Positions 24,234-31,760 of a stretch of 52,907 nt of DNA are shown here, piece by piece. Made by a program: the position numbers and the translations under genes. Source of the DNA: Desulfovibrionaceae bacterium (GTDB lineage: Bacteria > Desulfobacterota > Desulfovibrionia > Desulfovibrionales > Desulfovibrionaceae); assembly GCA_009773665.1 (NCBI GenBank), contig WSYE01000012.1, forward strand, positions 1-52,907, given 5' to 3'. Each line of letters starts with the position of its first letter. The stretch's first letter is position 1. Under the pieces are notes generated by a model. That model ran no database searches, was not told the origin of the DNA, and was given only the letters and a program-made list of their open reading frames with translations.

Positions 24234-25259
24234 CTAGTTTATGAAAACCTGCTGGTAGCTGTTCCGGTATTCGATGGTCTTGCCGGTGCCGCGCACCACG
24301 GTGGTCAGGGGATCGTCGTCCAGCATGACGTGCAGGTGCGTCTCCTCGGCGATGAGCTTGTCCAGTCCGCGCAAGAGCGATCCGCCGCCAGCCAGCAGCA
24401 GCCCGCGCGAGGCGATGTCCGCCACCAGCTCGGGGGGAGTCTTCTCCAGGGCCTTACGCACGGCTCCAACGATGATGGCCACGGGGTCCTTGATGGCCTC
24501 GCGAATGTGGGCGTCGGTCACTTCCACATGGCCCGGCGTGCCGGTCACCATGTTCTTGCCCGCCACTTCCATGGTCAGGGTCTCTTTCAGGGGCACGGCG
24601 CTGCCGACCTTGATCTTGATCTGCTCGGCCATGTTCTCGCCGATAAGCAGCTGAAACTGGTCCTGCATGTAGCGCTGGATGGCCTCGTTCAGCTCGTCGC
24701 CCGCCACGCGCACGCTCTCGGCATAAGCCACGGCGGAAAGTGAGATGACGGCCACTTCGGTGGTGCCGCCGCCGATGTCCACCACCATGTTGCCCACGGG
24801 TTCCTCAATGGGAAGCCCCGCGCCGATGGCAGCCGCCATGGGCTCCTCCACCAGCCGGACCTCGCGGGCTCCGGCCTGCTGGGCGCTCTCGATCACGGCG
24901 CGCTTCTCCACCTGGGTGATGCCGGTGGGCACGCAGATGACGATTTTGGGCTTCACCAGCCTGAAGCCGGTGATGACCTTGCGGATGAAGAACGCGATCA
25001 TTTCCTTGGTGATTTCGAAATCGGCGATGACGCCGTCCTTCATGGGACGGATGGCCCGGATGCGCTCGGGGGTGCGCCCCAGGAACTCCTTGGCCTCCTT
25101 GCCCACGGCCACCAGCTGGCCCGTGCGCGTTTCGATGGCCACCACTGAGGGTTCGTTCAGCACGATGCCCTCGCCCGGCGTGTACAGCAGGGTGTTCGCG
25201 GTGCCCAGGTCCATGGCCAGGTCTTTGCCCAGAAAGCGGAAGAGTCTGTCGAATATCAT
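24234..25259 (-). CDS. mreB: Rod-shape-determining actin homologue MreB
   Basis: 341-residue actin-like ATPase that forms membrane-attached filaments guiding lateral cell-wall synthesis. The phosphate-1 motif MDLGTANTLLYT, connect-1 GVIADFEITKEM, phosphate-2 MVVDIGGGTTEVAVISL, and adenosine motif LLLAGGGSLLRGLDKLI are clear. The start ATG 25259 (MIFDRLFRFLGKDLAMDLG) fits the amphipathic N-terminus. mreC/mreD do not follow; a GAF protein precedes and suhB follows. The cell is therefore probably rod- or vibrio-shaped. Confidence 0.96.
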   Translation of the reverse strand: MIFDRLFRFLGKDLAMDLGTANTLLYTPGEGIVLNEPSVVAIETRTGQLVAVGKEAKEFLGRTPERIRAIRPMKDGVIADFEITKEMIAFFIRKVITGFRLVKPKIVICVPTGITQVEKRAVIESAQQAGAREVRLVEEPMAAAIGAGLPIEEPVGNMVVDIGGGTTEVAVISLSAVAYAESVRVAGDELNEAIQRYMQDQFQLLIGENMAEQIKIKVGSAVPLKETLTMEVAGKNMVTGTPGHVEVTDAHIREAIKDPVAIIVGAVRKALEKTPPELVADIASRGLLLAGGGSLLRGLDKLIAEETHLHVMLDDDPLTTVVRGTGKTIEYRNSYQQVFIN

Positions 25260-25333
25260 GTGCGCGGCCCGTTTTGATTTAAGGTTGGTTCTTGTCAAAA
25301 CCGCTTTTGTCTACGAGCAGGCCGCAAAAAAGT

Positions 25334-26299
25334 CTATGCTTTGCGTTTGGCCAGCCGGGATTTCAGATGCAGGTTTTCCAGAAACAAGGCCAGCTGGTCC
25401 GCCACTGTACGGGCGAAGTCCTTGTGAATGTCGTAGAGCACGTCCTGGTCCTGGCTGGCAAGCACCAGCACCGCCCTGGTCCGCTTGGAAAAATGGACCG
25501 GCTGGCAGATGACCGTTTTGAAAACCGGTGAACTGGCCTGCGCGCCGAAAAGTCTGAGTGCGGTGGTGTCTCCGTCCACGGAGTAGACCGGGGCGTCGTT
25601 TTTGAACACCCAGCCGATCATGCCGCCGCCCAAAGGGAAGCCGCCGGGGCTCGGCTGGTTGGGCGAGAAGAGCACCTGGCTTGCGCCCTCCACGGAGAAC
25701 ACGCAGGCCGCGTCGTCGCGAACGGCCAGGAAGCAGTGGCCAAAGGACATGGACCGCGACACGTGCCCCAGAAGCTCCGAGAGATAGGCGTTCCACTTGG
25801 GATGCTGCCGGGGCAGCAGCGAAGTGACACGCAGGCATTGGCAGAGCCGTGTCTCCAGATGTCCTTCGGCCAGGGAATCGCGCTCACTATACAGCGCGGA
25901 CACCAACCGCGCGAACTCGCCCAGGATCTTCTGGTCCTTGTCCGCGAAGCTGTGCACCTTCTTGGAATCCAGACACAAAGCTCCGGCCACGCCCTCCAGG
26001 GGCACGCCCAGGAAAGCCCGTATCTCGTCCTCGGCCTTGCCGGAATAATACCCCAGCACGCCGCGCTTCTGGTCGAAATTGCTGACGAGGAGCGGCTTCT
26101 TCTCCCGGACTATCCACCCGGCCAGCCCCTGGCCCGGAGCCAGCGTCATGCCCTGGCGCACGTCGTCGCCCAGGCTGAAGGACGCGGCGAGGCGGCAGCC
26201 CTCGCCGTTTGACGCAGGCAGGAACAAAACGGCCGAATAGCTGTCGAAGACGTTGCAGACCAGCTGAAGGACCCTGTCGAAGACGTCGGGACGGGTCAT
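25334..26299 (-). CDS. Tandem GAF-domain protein
   Basis: 321 residues with two GAF-like sensor domains: ~10-130 (DSYSAVLFLPASNGEGCRLA, then GQGLAGWIVREKKPLLVSNF) and ~165-305 (VSRSMSFGHCFLAVRDDAAC, then GGGMIGWVFKNDAPVYSVDG). There is no output domain. The start ATG 26299 lies one base after the stop of the Cys-rich gene, and the gene ends 75 bp before mreB, so the three probably form one operon. It may link a small-molecule or redox signal to cell-shape control (inference from position). Confidence 0.8.
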   Translation of the reverse strand: MTRPDVFDRVLQLVCNVFDSYSAVLFLPASNGEGCRLAASFSLGDDVRQGMTLAPGQGLAGWIVREKKPLLVSNFDQKRGVLGYYSGKAEDEIRAFLGVPLEGVAGALCLDSKKVHSFADKDQKILGEFARLVSALYSERDSLAEGHLETRLCQCLRVTSLLPRQHPKWNAYLSELLGHVSRSMSFGHCFLAVRDDAACVFSVEGASQVLFSPNQPSPGGFPLGGGMIGWVFKNDAPVYSVDGDTTALRLFGAQASSPVFKTVICQPVHFSKRTRAVLVLASQDQDVLYDIHKDFARTVADQLALFLENLHLKSRLAKRKA

Positions 26300-26300
26300 G

Positions 26301-26504
26301 TCATCCGTTGCGGCAAGAGATGAAATAGGCGACGGAACGGTCGTAGCTCTTCTCCTGCTCGGGCGTGAAATAGCAGGCGGGCAACTGGTCCTTGGCGCAG
26401 TGATGGCTCACGCACTGGCAGCAGTTGCCGTGCCGCGAACAGCCGGGATAGGTGCAGGGGCAGTCTCCCGCTCCTGAGGCTTGGCGGGCGCAGGCTTCAC
26501 TCAT
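26301..26504 (-). CDS. Small cysteine-rich protein (DUF6485-like)
   Basis: 67 residues from ATG 26504 (MSEACARQASGAGDCPCTYP). Cys/His spacing CPCTYPGCSRHGNCCQCVSH, then LPACYFTPEQEKSYDRS, matches small Cys-rich proteins annotated DUF6485 in anaerobes. Nine cysteines suggest metal or Fe-S binding. It is the first gene of the apparent Cys-rich/GAF/mreB operon. Role unknown. Confidence 0.75.
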   Translation of the reverse strand: MSEACARQASGAGDCPCTYPGCSRHGNCCQCVSHHCAKDQLPACYFTPEQEKSYDRSVAYFISCRNG

Positions 26505-26733
26505 TTTTCTCGGCTCCGTTATGGCCCTGCTGCGTCGGGTTTTCCTACCTTGACAGAACAGGGGAAATGCTCTTTTGATAGAGGACTTTGGGGACGGGAA
26601 CTTCGGACAGAAAAGAGCTGTCCTGACCACCGTTTTTCCCTATTAGCCCAAACAACCCCGTTTGGAAAGCAGCCAGGGATGGGGCCAAGGCCCTCCCGGC
26701 GCACCAAGCCCCAAGCATCCGGAGCCGGTCCAC

Positions 26734-28473
26734 ATGTCTTTCACCTGGGAACAAGCCTTCAGCAAAGCCGCCGGACCTCGCGGTCTGGCCGCTCGGGCTC
26801 GGGCGGTGAAGGACGGCGGGCTGCCAGCCCTCAAGGAATTCCTGGATCTCGCGCACATCAAGTACGCCCTGCTCCAGCCCTACTTCGAGACAGCCAACTA
26901 CCCCGTGGTGGAAAACCGCGAATTGCTCCCGTCTTTCGAGATGGACCTGTTCGAGCACAAGGAACTGCCCGGCTTTTCCATGGTCGTCCTGCCGCGCAGG
27001 CTCTCGTACTTCCAGGAGATCTTCCAGTACGACATTCTGCACTCCCCCGAGGACGTCTCCATAACGGAGCGCAAGACCAACCCCGCGCTGACCGAACGCA
27101 TCCGCCAGGCCAACCTGAACTCCCTGACGCTGCGTATTCCCAAGCACAGCCAGGACCAGCTCCGCCAGCGTTTCTCCGCCACGGACATCACCGCCCTGGC
27201 CAACTACCCGGAGCTGCTCGGCACTCTTTTGCACATGGAGCGCGCCCACGTGCTGTCGCTCAACTCGCGCGGCAAGTTCCACCTGTCCGGGGTGTACAGC
27301 TCGTTCCCCTCCTACCTGGACACTGAACTCAAGCAGTTCGGACTGCGCATCGGCAAGTTCAGCGCTGGCGACGACCAGAAGTACGAGAAGAACCGCCTCT
27401 TCGTGTACCAGTTCCTCATGGAACTCTACGGCTTCCCCATCGTCAGCGAACGGCGCACCTCGGCGGCCATGTTCGGACGCCGCCTGTTCCGCTCAGGCGA
27501 GCATTTCATGGTGCGCGTTCTGGGCCAATCCGACCGCACCATCACCAGCATTTTTTCGCACCCGGATGCCAAGCACTATCCCCGCGTGGAGAAGCTGGCC
27601 CTGGTGAGCGTGCACGAGCACTTCAAGGACACGGTGAAGCTCCTCACCGAGGGCGGCTACTTCGTGGACCCGGCCAGGCGCGTGGTGATCCTTCGTGTGG
27701 GCTACCTCCAGCACAAGTACGACCCGGACAACGTCCGCCAGGACCGCGCCCTCTCCGTGGTGCGCCAGGAGGTCATCCACCCCCTTACCGGCAAGGCGCT
27801 CTCGGGCCTGAACATCATCAAGGACTCCTACTCCATGTTCCTGCGCCTAAACGACATCGTGCGCGGGGAGTTTCATGGCCGCATCGTGTTCAAGCGCCAC
27901 GAGATCGTGCAGGGCACCGAGACCGACGACAAGCGCCTCAAGTTCCTACACAGCTGGCTCACCAAGCATCAACGCAGGATCATCAGCTATTCCGAGGACT
28001 TCTACGCGAATGTGGTCAAAGTGCTGGACAGCTACCTGCTCTCGCCCGACAACTACGAGCGTTTCACGCCCATGCGCGGCCTGCACCAGGAAGTATGGAG
28101 TAAATACAGCTACATACAGCAGGCCCGCAAGGTAAAGACCCTGGAAGACCTGCTGAACCGCCAGCAGAAGGGCAAGAAGCTCTCCTATCTCTCCATGCTC
28201 GCCAGCTTCACGGAGATCGTCTCTGACCTGAAGTTTGAGATGGTCAACTATTTCGAGGAGCTGGTTGAACGCGTCATTAAGATGACCGAAACCATCCTGC
28301 AGGACCGCTACCTGCACAAGAACTTCGTGGGCCGCAAAGACGAGGACCTTTCCGAATACGGCCTCGCGCTCAAAAAGATGTACGGCAGGCTCGTCTCGCT
28401 CTTCGACGAGTTCATCCGCATCCGCAAGCTGCGCAGCGAGCAGCCCAGGCCCCAACCGCCCACCACACTCTAA
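26734..28473 (+). CDS. Conserved-looking protein of unknown function (579 aa)
   Basis: Start ATG 26734 (MSFTWEQAFSKAAGPRGLAA) with GGAG ten bases upstream. Soluble, mixed alpha/beta then strongly helical C-terminus (~470-565; YLSMLASFTEIVSDLKFEMV). There is no signal peptide, membrane helix or nucleotide-binding loop. Notable stretches are SGEHFMVRVLGQSDRTITSI and DPARRVVILRVGYLQHKYDP. Codon use and length say it is a real gene. I do not recognise the family. It ends 17 bp before gcvT on the same strand and is likely co-transcribed. Confidence 0.8.
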   Translation: MSFTWEQAFSKAAGPRGLAARARAVKDGGLPALKEFLDLAHIKYALLQPYFETANYPVVENRELLPSFEMDLFEHKELPGFSMVVLPRRLSYFQEIFQYDILHSPEDVSITERKTNPALTERIRQANLNSLTLRIPKHSQDQLRQRFSATDITALANYPELLGTLLHMERAHVLSLNSRGKFHLSGVYSSFPSYLDTELKQFGLRIGKFSAGDDQKYEKNRLFVYQFLMELYGFPIVSERRTSAAMFGRRLFRSGEHFMVRVLGQSDRTITSIFSHPDAKHYPRVEKLALVSVHEHFKDTVKLLTEGGYFVDPARRVVILRVGYLQHKYDPDNVRQDRALSVVRQEVIHPLTGKALSGLNIIKDSYSMFLRLNDIVRGEFHGRIVFKRHEIVQGTETDDKRLKFLHSWLTKHQRRIISYSEDFYANVVKVLDSYLLSPDNYERFTPMRGLHQEVWSKYSYIQQARKVKTLEDLLNRQQKGKKLSYLSMLASFTEIVSDLKFEMVNYFEELVERVIKMTETILQDRYLHKNFVGRKDEDLSEYGLALKKMYGRLVSLFDEFIRIRKLRSEQPRPQPPTTL

Positions 28474-28490
28474 TCAGACGGAGACGATTC

Positions 28491-29576
28491 GTGGAAAAGC
28501 TCCTCATCACGCCCCTCAATGCCTGGCACAAGGCCCATGGGGCCAAAATGGTTCCTTTCGCGGGCTGGGAAATGCCCGTCCAATATTCCGGCATCCTGGC
28601 CGAGCACCAGCATTGCCGCACCAGGGCCTGCATCTTCGACATCTGCCACATGGGCGAATTCAGCCTGAAAGGCGCAGGCGCGAAAGACGCCCTGGCCAAG
28701 GCCGTCACCCAGAATCTGGAGACCCTGGCCCCCGGCAAGTGCCGCTACGGCTTCCTGCTGAACTCCGCTGGCGGCGTCATGGACGACCTGATCGTCTACC
28801 GCGTGGCCGAGGACGAGTTCATGCTGGTGGTCAACGGCGCCTGCGTCGAGACCGACTTCGCCGCCATCAAAAGCCGCCTGCCCGAAGCCCTCGCCTTCAC
28901 CGACATCTCCGAGCAGACCGCCAAGATCGACCTGCAAGGCCCCAAATCCTTTGAGGTGCTCACCCGCATGCTGCCCGGCGACTGGGCCAAGCTCGGCTAC
29001 TTCAGCTTCGTCAAGACCGCCTTCGAGGGCATGGACATCATCGTGAGCCGCACCGGCTACACCGGCGAGTTAGGCTACGAGTTCTATCTCCCGGCGGACA
29101 GGGCCCAGGCCCTGTGGGAGAAGCTGGCCGCAGACCCCGAGGTCATCCCCGCCGGGCTCGGCGCGCGCGACACCCTGCGTCTGGAGATGGGCTATCCTCT
29201 CTACGGCCAGGACCTGGACACCGAGCACACCCCCACCGAGGCCGGATACGCCGGGATGCTCACCTCCGCAGCCGACTACGTGGGCAAGCCCCATGTGGCC
29301 GACGTGCGCGAGAAACTGGTGGCCCTCTCCATCGAAGGACGCCGCAGCGCCCGCCATTACGACAAGGTCTGCCTGCCCGGCGGCCAAGAGGTCGGCATGG
29401 TGACCAGCGGATCGTTCTCGCCCACGCTGGGTCACAGCGTCGCGCTGGCCTACGTGAAGGCTGACGCCGCCGACTCCGCAGAATTCGTGGTCAAGGCCGC
29501 CAAGGTGGACCTGCCCGCCAGGAAGGTCGATCTGCCCTTCTACGCAGGCGGCTCGGCCCGGACGAAGCTGTCGTAA
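28491..29576 (+). CDS. gcvT: Aminomethyltransferase (glycine cleavage T-protein)
   Basis: 361-residue folate-binding T-protein, transferring the methylene of lipoyl-bound aminomethyl to tetrahydrofolate and releasing ammonia. Motifs: MVPFAGWEMPVQYSGILAEH, FDICHMGEF, NSAGGVMDDLIVYR (folate-site Asp), SRTGYTGELGYEFY, GLGARDTLRLEMGYPLYGQD and GMVTSGSFSPTLGHSVALAY. The start is GTG 28491. gcvH and gcvP do not follow, so the rest of the system must lie elsewhere. Confidence 0.94.
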   Translation: MEKLLITPLNAWHKAHGAKMVPFAGWEMPVQYSGILAEHQHCRTRACIFDICHMGEFSLKGAGAKDALAKAVTQNLETLAPGKCRYGFLLNSAGGVMDDLIVYRVAEDEFMLVVNGACVETDFAAIKSRLPEALAFTDISEQTAKIDLQGPKSFEVLTRMLPGDWAKLGYFSFVKTAFEGMDIIVSRTGYTGELGYEFYLPADRAQALWEKLAADPEVIPAGLGARDTLRLEMGYPLYGQDLDTEHTPTEAGYAGMLTSAADYVGKPHVADVREKLVALSIEGRRSARHYDKVCLPGGQEVGMVTSGSFSPTLGHSVALAYVKADAADSAEFVVKAAKVDLPARKVDLPFYAGGSARTKLS

Positions 29577-29681
29577 GAGAAGAGTAAGAGAAGAAAAGAG
29601 CTGGGCTCCGCCCAGACCCGCCAGGGGGATGATCCCCCTGGACCCTGCAATTAGCTTCGCGTGAGTGCGCGCAGGCTCTGC

Positions 29682-29780
29682 CAGGGGCTGGGGGTTGTAA
29701 CGGACGCGCCATGCGCGGCGGGCGTCAAATCGATTCGAGCCCGCCGCGCATGGCGTGAACGTGACAGCCCCCAGCCCCTG
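29682..29780. repeat. Nested palindrome A
   Basis: Outer arms CAGGGGCTGGGGG (29682-29694) and CCCCCAGCCCCTG (29768-29780) enclose a perfect 17-bp stem CGCCATGCGCGGCGGGC (29707-29723) / GCCCGCCGCGCATGGCG (29739-29755) with a 15-nt loop; the sequence between arms is partly complementary. About 99 bp in all. Structurally matched by palindrome B at 30692-30799. Confidence 0.85.
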
Positions 29781-29797
29781 CCCAAACGACACCCTGC

Positions 29798-29849
29798 CGC
29801 GCTAGACGCGAAGCTACTTAAAAGTTTTTGAAGGAGAGTCCAGAGAGGA
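29798..29849 (+). repeat. 52-bp direct repeat, copy 1
   Basis: Begins CGCGCTAGACGCGAAGCTAC and ends CCAGAGAGGA. Identical to 30824-30875. Followed by TTTCCAAAAAGTTTCCTCTT and GGCCGCCGGAGGC, which also recur after copy 2. Confidence 0.9.
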
Positions 29850-29923
29850 AAACTTTTTTCCAAAAAGTTTCCTCTTTGGCCGCCGGAGGCCTTCTCCCCT
29901 TTTACGCACGCGGAGGTAACGCC

Positions 29924-30343
29924 ATGGCCCTCGAGCTTGAAAGCCTGCGCAAGACAGTGAGCGCATTGCAGCGCTCGCTTGATGCGTCGCAAAAGGCCAT
30001 GGCCTCGCTTGACGATGACATGCGCGACACGGTCCGCGCCGGTGTCATCCAACATTTCGAGATGGCCTACGAACAATGCTGGAAATTCATCCAGCGCTGG
30101 GTTCGCGAGAACGTTTCCTCCGATGAAGCGGATTACCCGCGCACCCGCAAGGAATTGTTCCGCATCGCGGCCAGACACGGCCTGATCTCCGATCCGCTGC
30201 CTTGGTTTTCCTTCGGGGACGCGCGCAATCTGACCTCGCATACATATGACGAGGCCCAGGCCATCTCGGTGTATGACGTCGCGCTGCAGTTCCTCCCCTA
30301 CGCCCAGGAGTTGCTCGGACGCCTGGAAGAGCGCAATGATTGA
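29924..30343 (+). CDS. HEPN-domain / nucleotidyltransferase-substrate-binding protein (putative toxin)
   Basis: 139-residue all-helical protein of the HI0074/HEPN type. The start ATG 29924 follows GGAGG with 7-bp spacing. The HEPN hallmark R-x4-H is present as RNLTSH (Arg101-His106), inside GDARNLTSHTYDEAQA, the family signature. In characterised HEPN/MNT pairs the HEPN member is an RNase toxin neutralised when its MNT partner AMPylates a tyrosine near the motif; Tyr108 in SHTYDE is placed for this (inference). It overlaps the MNT gene by 8 bp. The pair sits inside a cassette bounded by direct repeats and palindromes. Confidence 0.88.
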   Translation: MALELESLRKTVSALQRSLDASQKAMASLDDDMRDTVRAGVIQHFEMAYEQCWKFIQRWVRENVSSDEADYPRTRKELFRIAARHGLISDPLPWFSFGDARNLTSHTYDEAQAISVYDVALQFLPYAQELLGRLEERND

Positions 30344-30677
30344 CCTCTCCGGAGAACACCTGGAAGAGGTCCGGCGCATCCTCCGTGAGCACGTTCCCGG
30401 CGTGGAGGTGCGCGCATTCGGCTCCCGCGTGCAAGGACAGGCCCGCGAGTATTCCGATCTGGACCTGGCGCTGGTCGGTGACGCGACGTTTGAGTGGCGG
30501 CAAATCGAAGTCATAAAAGACGCCTTCTCGGAGTCCGGCCTGCCATTCATGGTGGATGTGCTGGACTGGCACGCGATTTCGGCGAGTTTTCGCGCGGCGA
30601 TCGCCAAACGAGGCTTCGAGGTGATACAGGACAAGGCGTCACCCGACCTTGCTTCGCCAAAACCTGAAGTCTTGTGA
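30336..30677 (+). CDS. MNT-type minimal nucleotidyltransferase (putative antitoxin)
   Basis: 113 residues, start ATG 30336 within the HEPN gene. The minimal nucleotidyltransferase motif GSRVQGQAREYSDLDLAL gives GS-x10-D-x-D (Gly29-Ser30, Asp41, Asp43). The third acidic residue is likely Asp in FMVDVLDW. These enzymes transfer AMP from ATP to the HEPN partner. Gene order HEPN then MNT with overlap is the common layout. The catalytic residues look intact, so the module is probably functional. Confidence 0.88.
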   Translation: MIDLSGEHLEEVRRILREHVPGVEVRAFGSRVQGQAREYSDLDLALVGDATFEWRQIEVIKDAFSESGLPFMVDVLDWHAISASFRAAIAKRGFEVIQDKASPDLASPKPEVL

Positions 30678-30691
30678 AACCTGATTATTGC

Positions 30692-30799
30692 GGCGGCTGG
30701 GGACTTTCCCGTCCGTGCCCTGCGCGGCATCCTCGAACTGATTTGGAGACGATTCGTCGTCTGCCGCGCAGGACACGCCCGTCACAGCCTCCAGCCGCC
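30692..30799. repeat. Nested palindrome B
   Basis: Outer arms GGCGGCTGG (30692-30700) and CCAGCCGCC (30791-30799). Inner stem CCTGCGCGGCA (30719-30729) / TGCCGCGCAGG (30762-30772). In the loop lies a further hairpin AGACGA-TTCG-TCGTCT (30747-30762). Same plan as palindrome A but different base pairs, so pairing rather than sequence is conserved. Confidence 0.85.
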
Positions 30800-30823
30800 T
30801 CATCCGCTCAAACGACGTGCTAT

Positions 30824-30875
30824 CGCGCTAGACGCGAAGCTACTTAAAAGTTTTTGAAGGAGAGTCCAGAGAGGA
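30824..30875 (+). repeat. 52-bp direct repeat, copy 2
   Basis: Identical to 29798-29849, 1026 bp downstream, with HEPN/MNT and palindrome B between the two copies. Confidence 0.9.
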
Positions 30876-31019
30876 CAACTTTTCAGGAAGATAAGTTGGA
30901 CGCTGCGAAGCAGCGCTCGAAGGGCGAGGGCCAGGACGGCCCGAGTCAAAATTTTTCCAAAAAGTTTCCTCTCTGGCCGCCGGAGGCATCTCTTCCCTCC
31001 TGGTTTTCGGAGCCCCCAC

Positions 31020-31745
31020 ATGTCACGACTCGACTCTTTCTATCTTCCCCCCCAGGCCTGGTGCGCACCCTTCCGACTGGAGGGCGACGAGGCCCGTCAC
31101 CTCTCGAAAGTCCTGCGCCTGGGGCCGGGCGCCACCGTGCGCTGCTTCGACGGCCAGGGTCGCGAAGGCCTTTTCACCGTGGAGTCCGCCAAGGGCGGCG
31201 TGACGCTTCGCCTGGACTCGGAGACGGTCCACGAGCCACCAGTCAGCGAGACCTGGCTGGCGCTTGGCTGGAACAAGTCCACGCGGCGCGGCTGGCTTAT
31301 GGAAAAGGCCGTGGAGCTTGGCGCGGCGGGCATTCTGTTCTGGGAGGCCTCCCGCAGCCAGGGAGGCATGCCCGGCGTCCCCAAGGAGACCTGGCAGGCG
31401 CAGCTGGTGGCGGGGGCAAAGCAATGCGGCAACCCTTGGCTGCCGGTGATTGAGATGGTTTCGGGTGGCGCAGCGGGCGTCGTCACCCGATGCGCGGATT
31501 TCGACCAGCGCTGGCTTTTGTGGGAATCGCGTGACGTGAAGCGGTCGATGTCGGCCAGGGACTTGACCCCAACGGGGCGGCGTGTTTTTGTAGTCGGCCC
31601 GGAAGGCGGCCTGACTGATTCTGAGGCCGGACTGTTTCAGAACACGGACTACCTCGCTGCTACCTTGGGCTCCAGGCCCCTGCGCTGGGAGACTGCCGCG
31701 CTCCTGTGTCTGGGCATGGCCTGGCTGGGAGCCGACACCAACTGA
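31020..31745 (+). CDS. rsmE: 16S rRNA (uracil1498-N3)-methyltransferase
   Basis: 241-residue SPOUT methyltransferase modifying U1498 in the ribosomal decoding region. It has an N-terminal PUA-like part (FRLEGDEARHLSKVLRLGPG) and a C-terminal knotted domain with ALGWNKSTRRGWLMEKAVEL, FVVGPEGGLTDSEA and LGSRPLRWETAAL, the SAM-binding knot. The start ATG 31020 follows GGAGCCCCCAC. Normal length. Only 15 bp precede the GGDEF gene, so co-transcription is likely. Confidence 0.94.
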   Translation: MSRLDSFYLPPQAWCAPFRLEGDEARHLSKVLRLGPGATVRCFDGQGREGLFTVESAKGGVTLRLDSETVHEPPVSETWLALGWNKSTRRGWLMEKAVELGAAGILFWEASRSQGGMPGVPKETWQAQLVAGAKQCGNPWLPVIEMVSGGAAGVVTRCADFDQRWLLWESRDVKRSMSARDLTPTGRRVFVVGPEGGLTDSEAGLFQNTDYLAATLGSRPLRWETAALLCLGMAWLGADTN

Positions 31746-31760
31746 ACCGGGTGGAGATGT

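Larger units (their letters stand above)
29577..29923. other. Intergenic region dense in palindromes, upstream of HEPN/MNT
   Basis: Holds a hairpin CCAGGGGGAT / ATCCCCCTGG (29621-29641) after gcvT, nested palindrome A (29682-29780), the first copy of a 52-bp direct repeat (29798-29849), and a T-rich imperfect hairpin (29844-29875). The HEPN ribosome site is GGAGG at 29912-29916. Confidence 0.8.
30678..31019. other. Intergenic region downstream of HEPN/MNT
   Basis: Holds nested palindrome B (30692-30799), the second 52-bp repeat (30824-30875), then about 78 bases absent from the first copy with three small hairpins (for example GCTGCGAAGCAGC near 30903), then the shared tail TTTTTCCAAAAAGTTTCCTC and GGCCGCCGGAGGC before rsmE. 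No gene seen. Confidence 0.75.

Noticed and set aside
28474-28490. Glycine riboswitch before gcvT
   Set aside because: Only 17 bp separate gcvT from the upstream gene, leaving no room for the aptamer.
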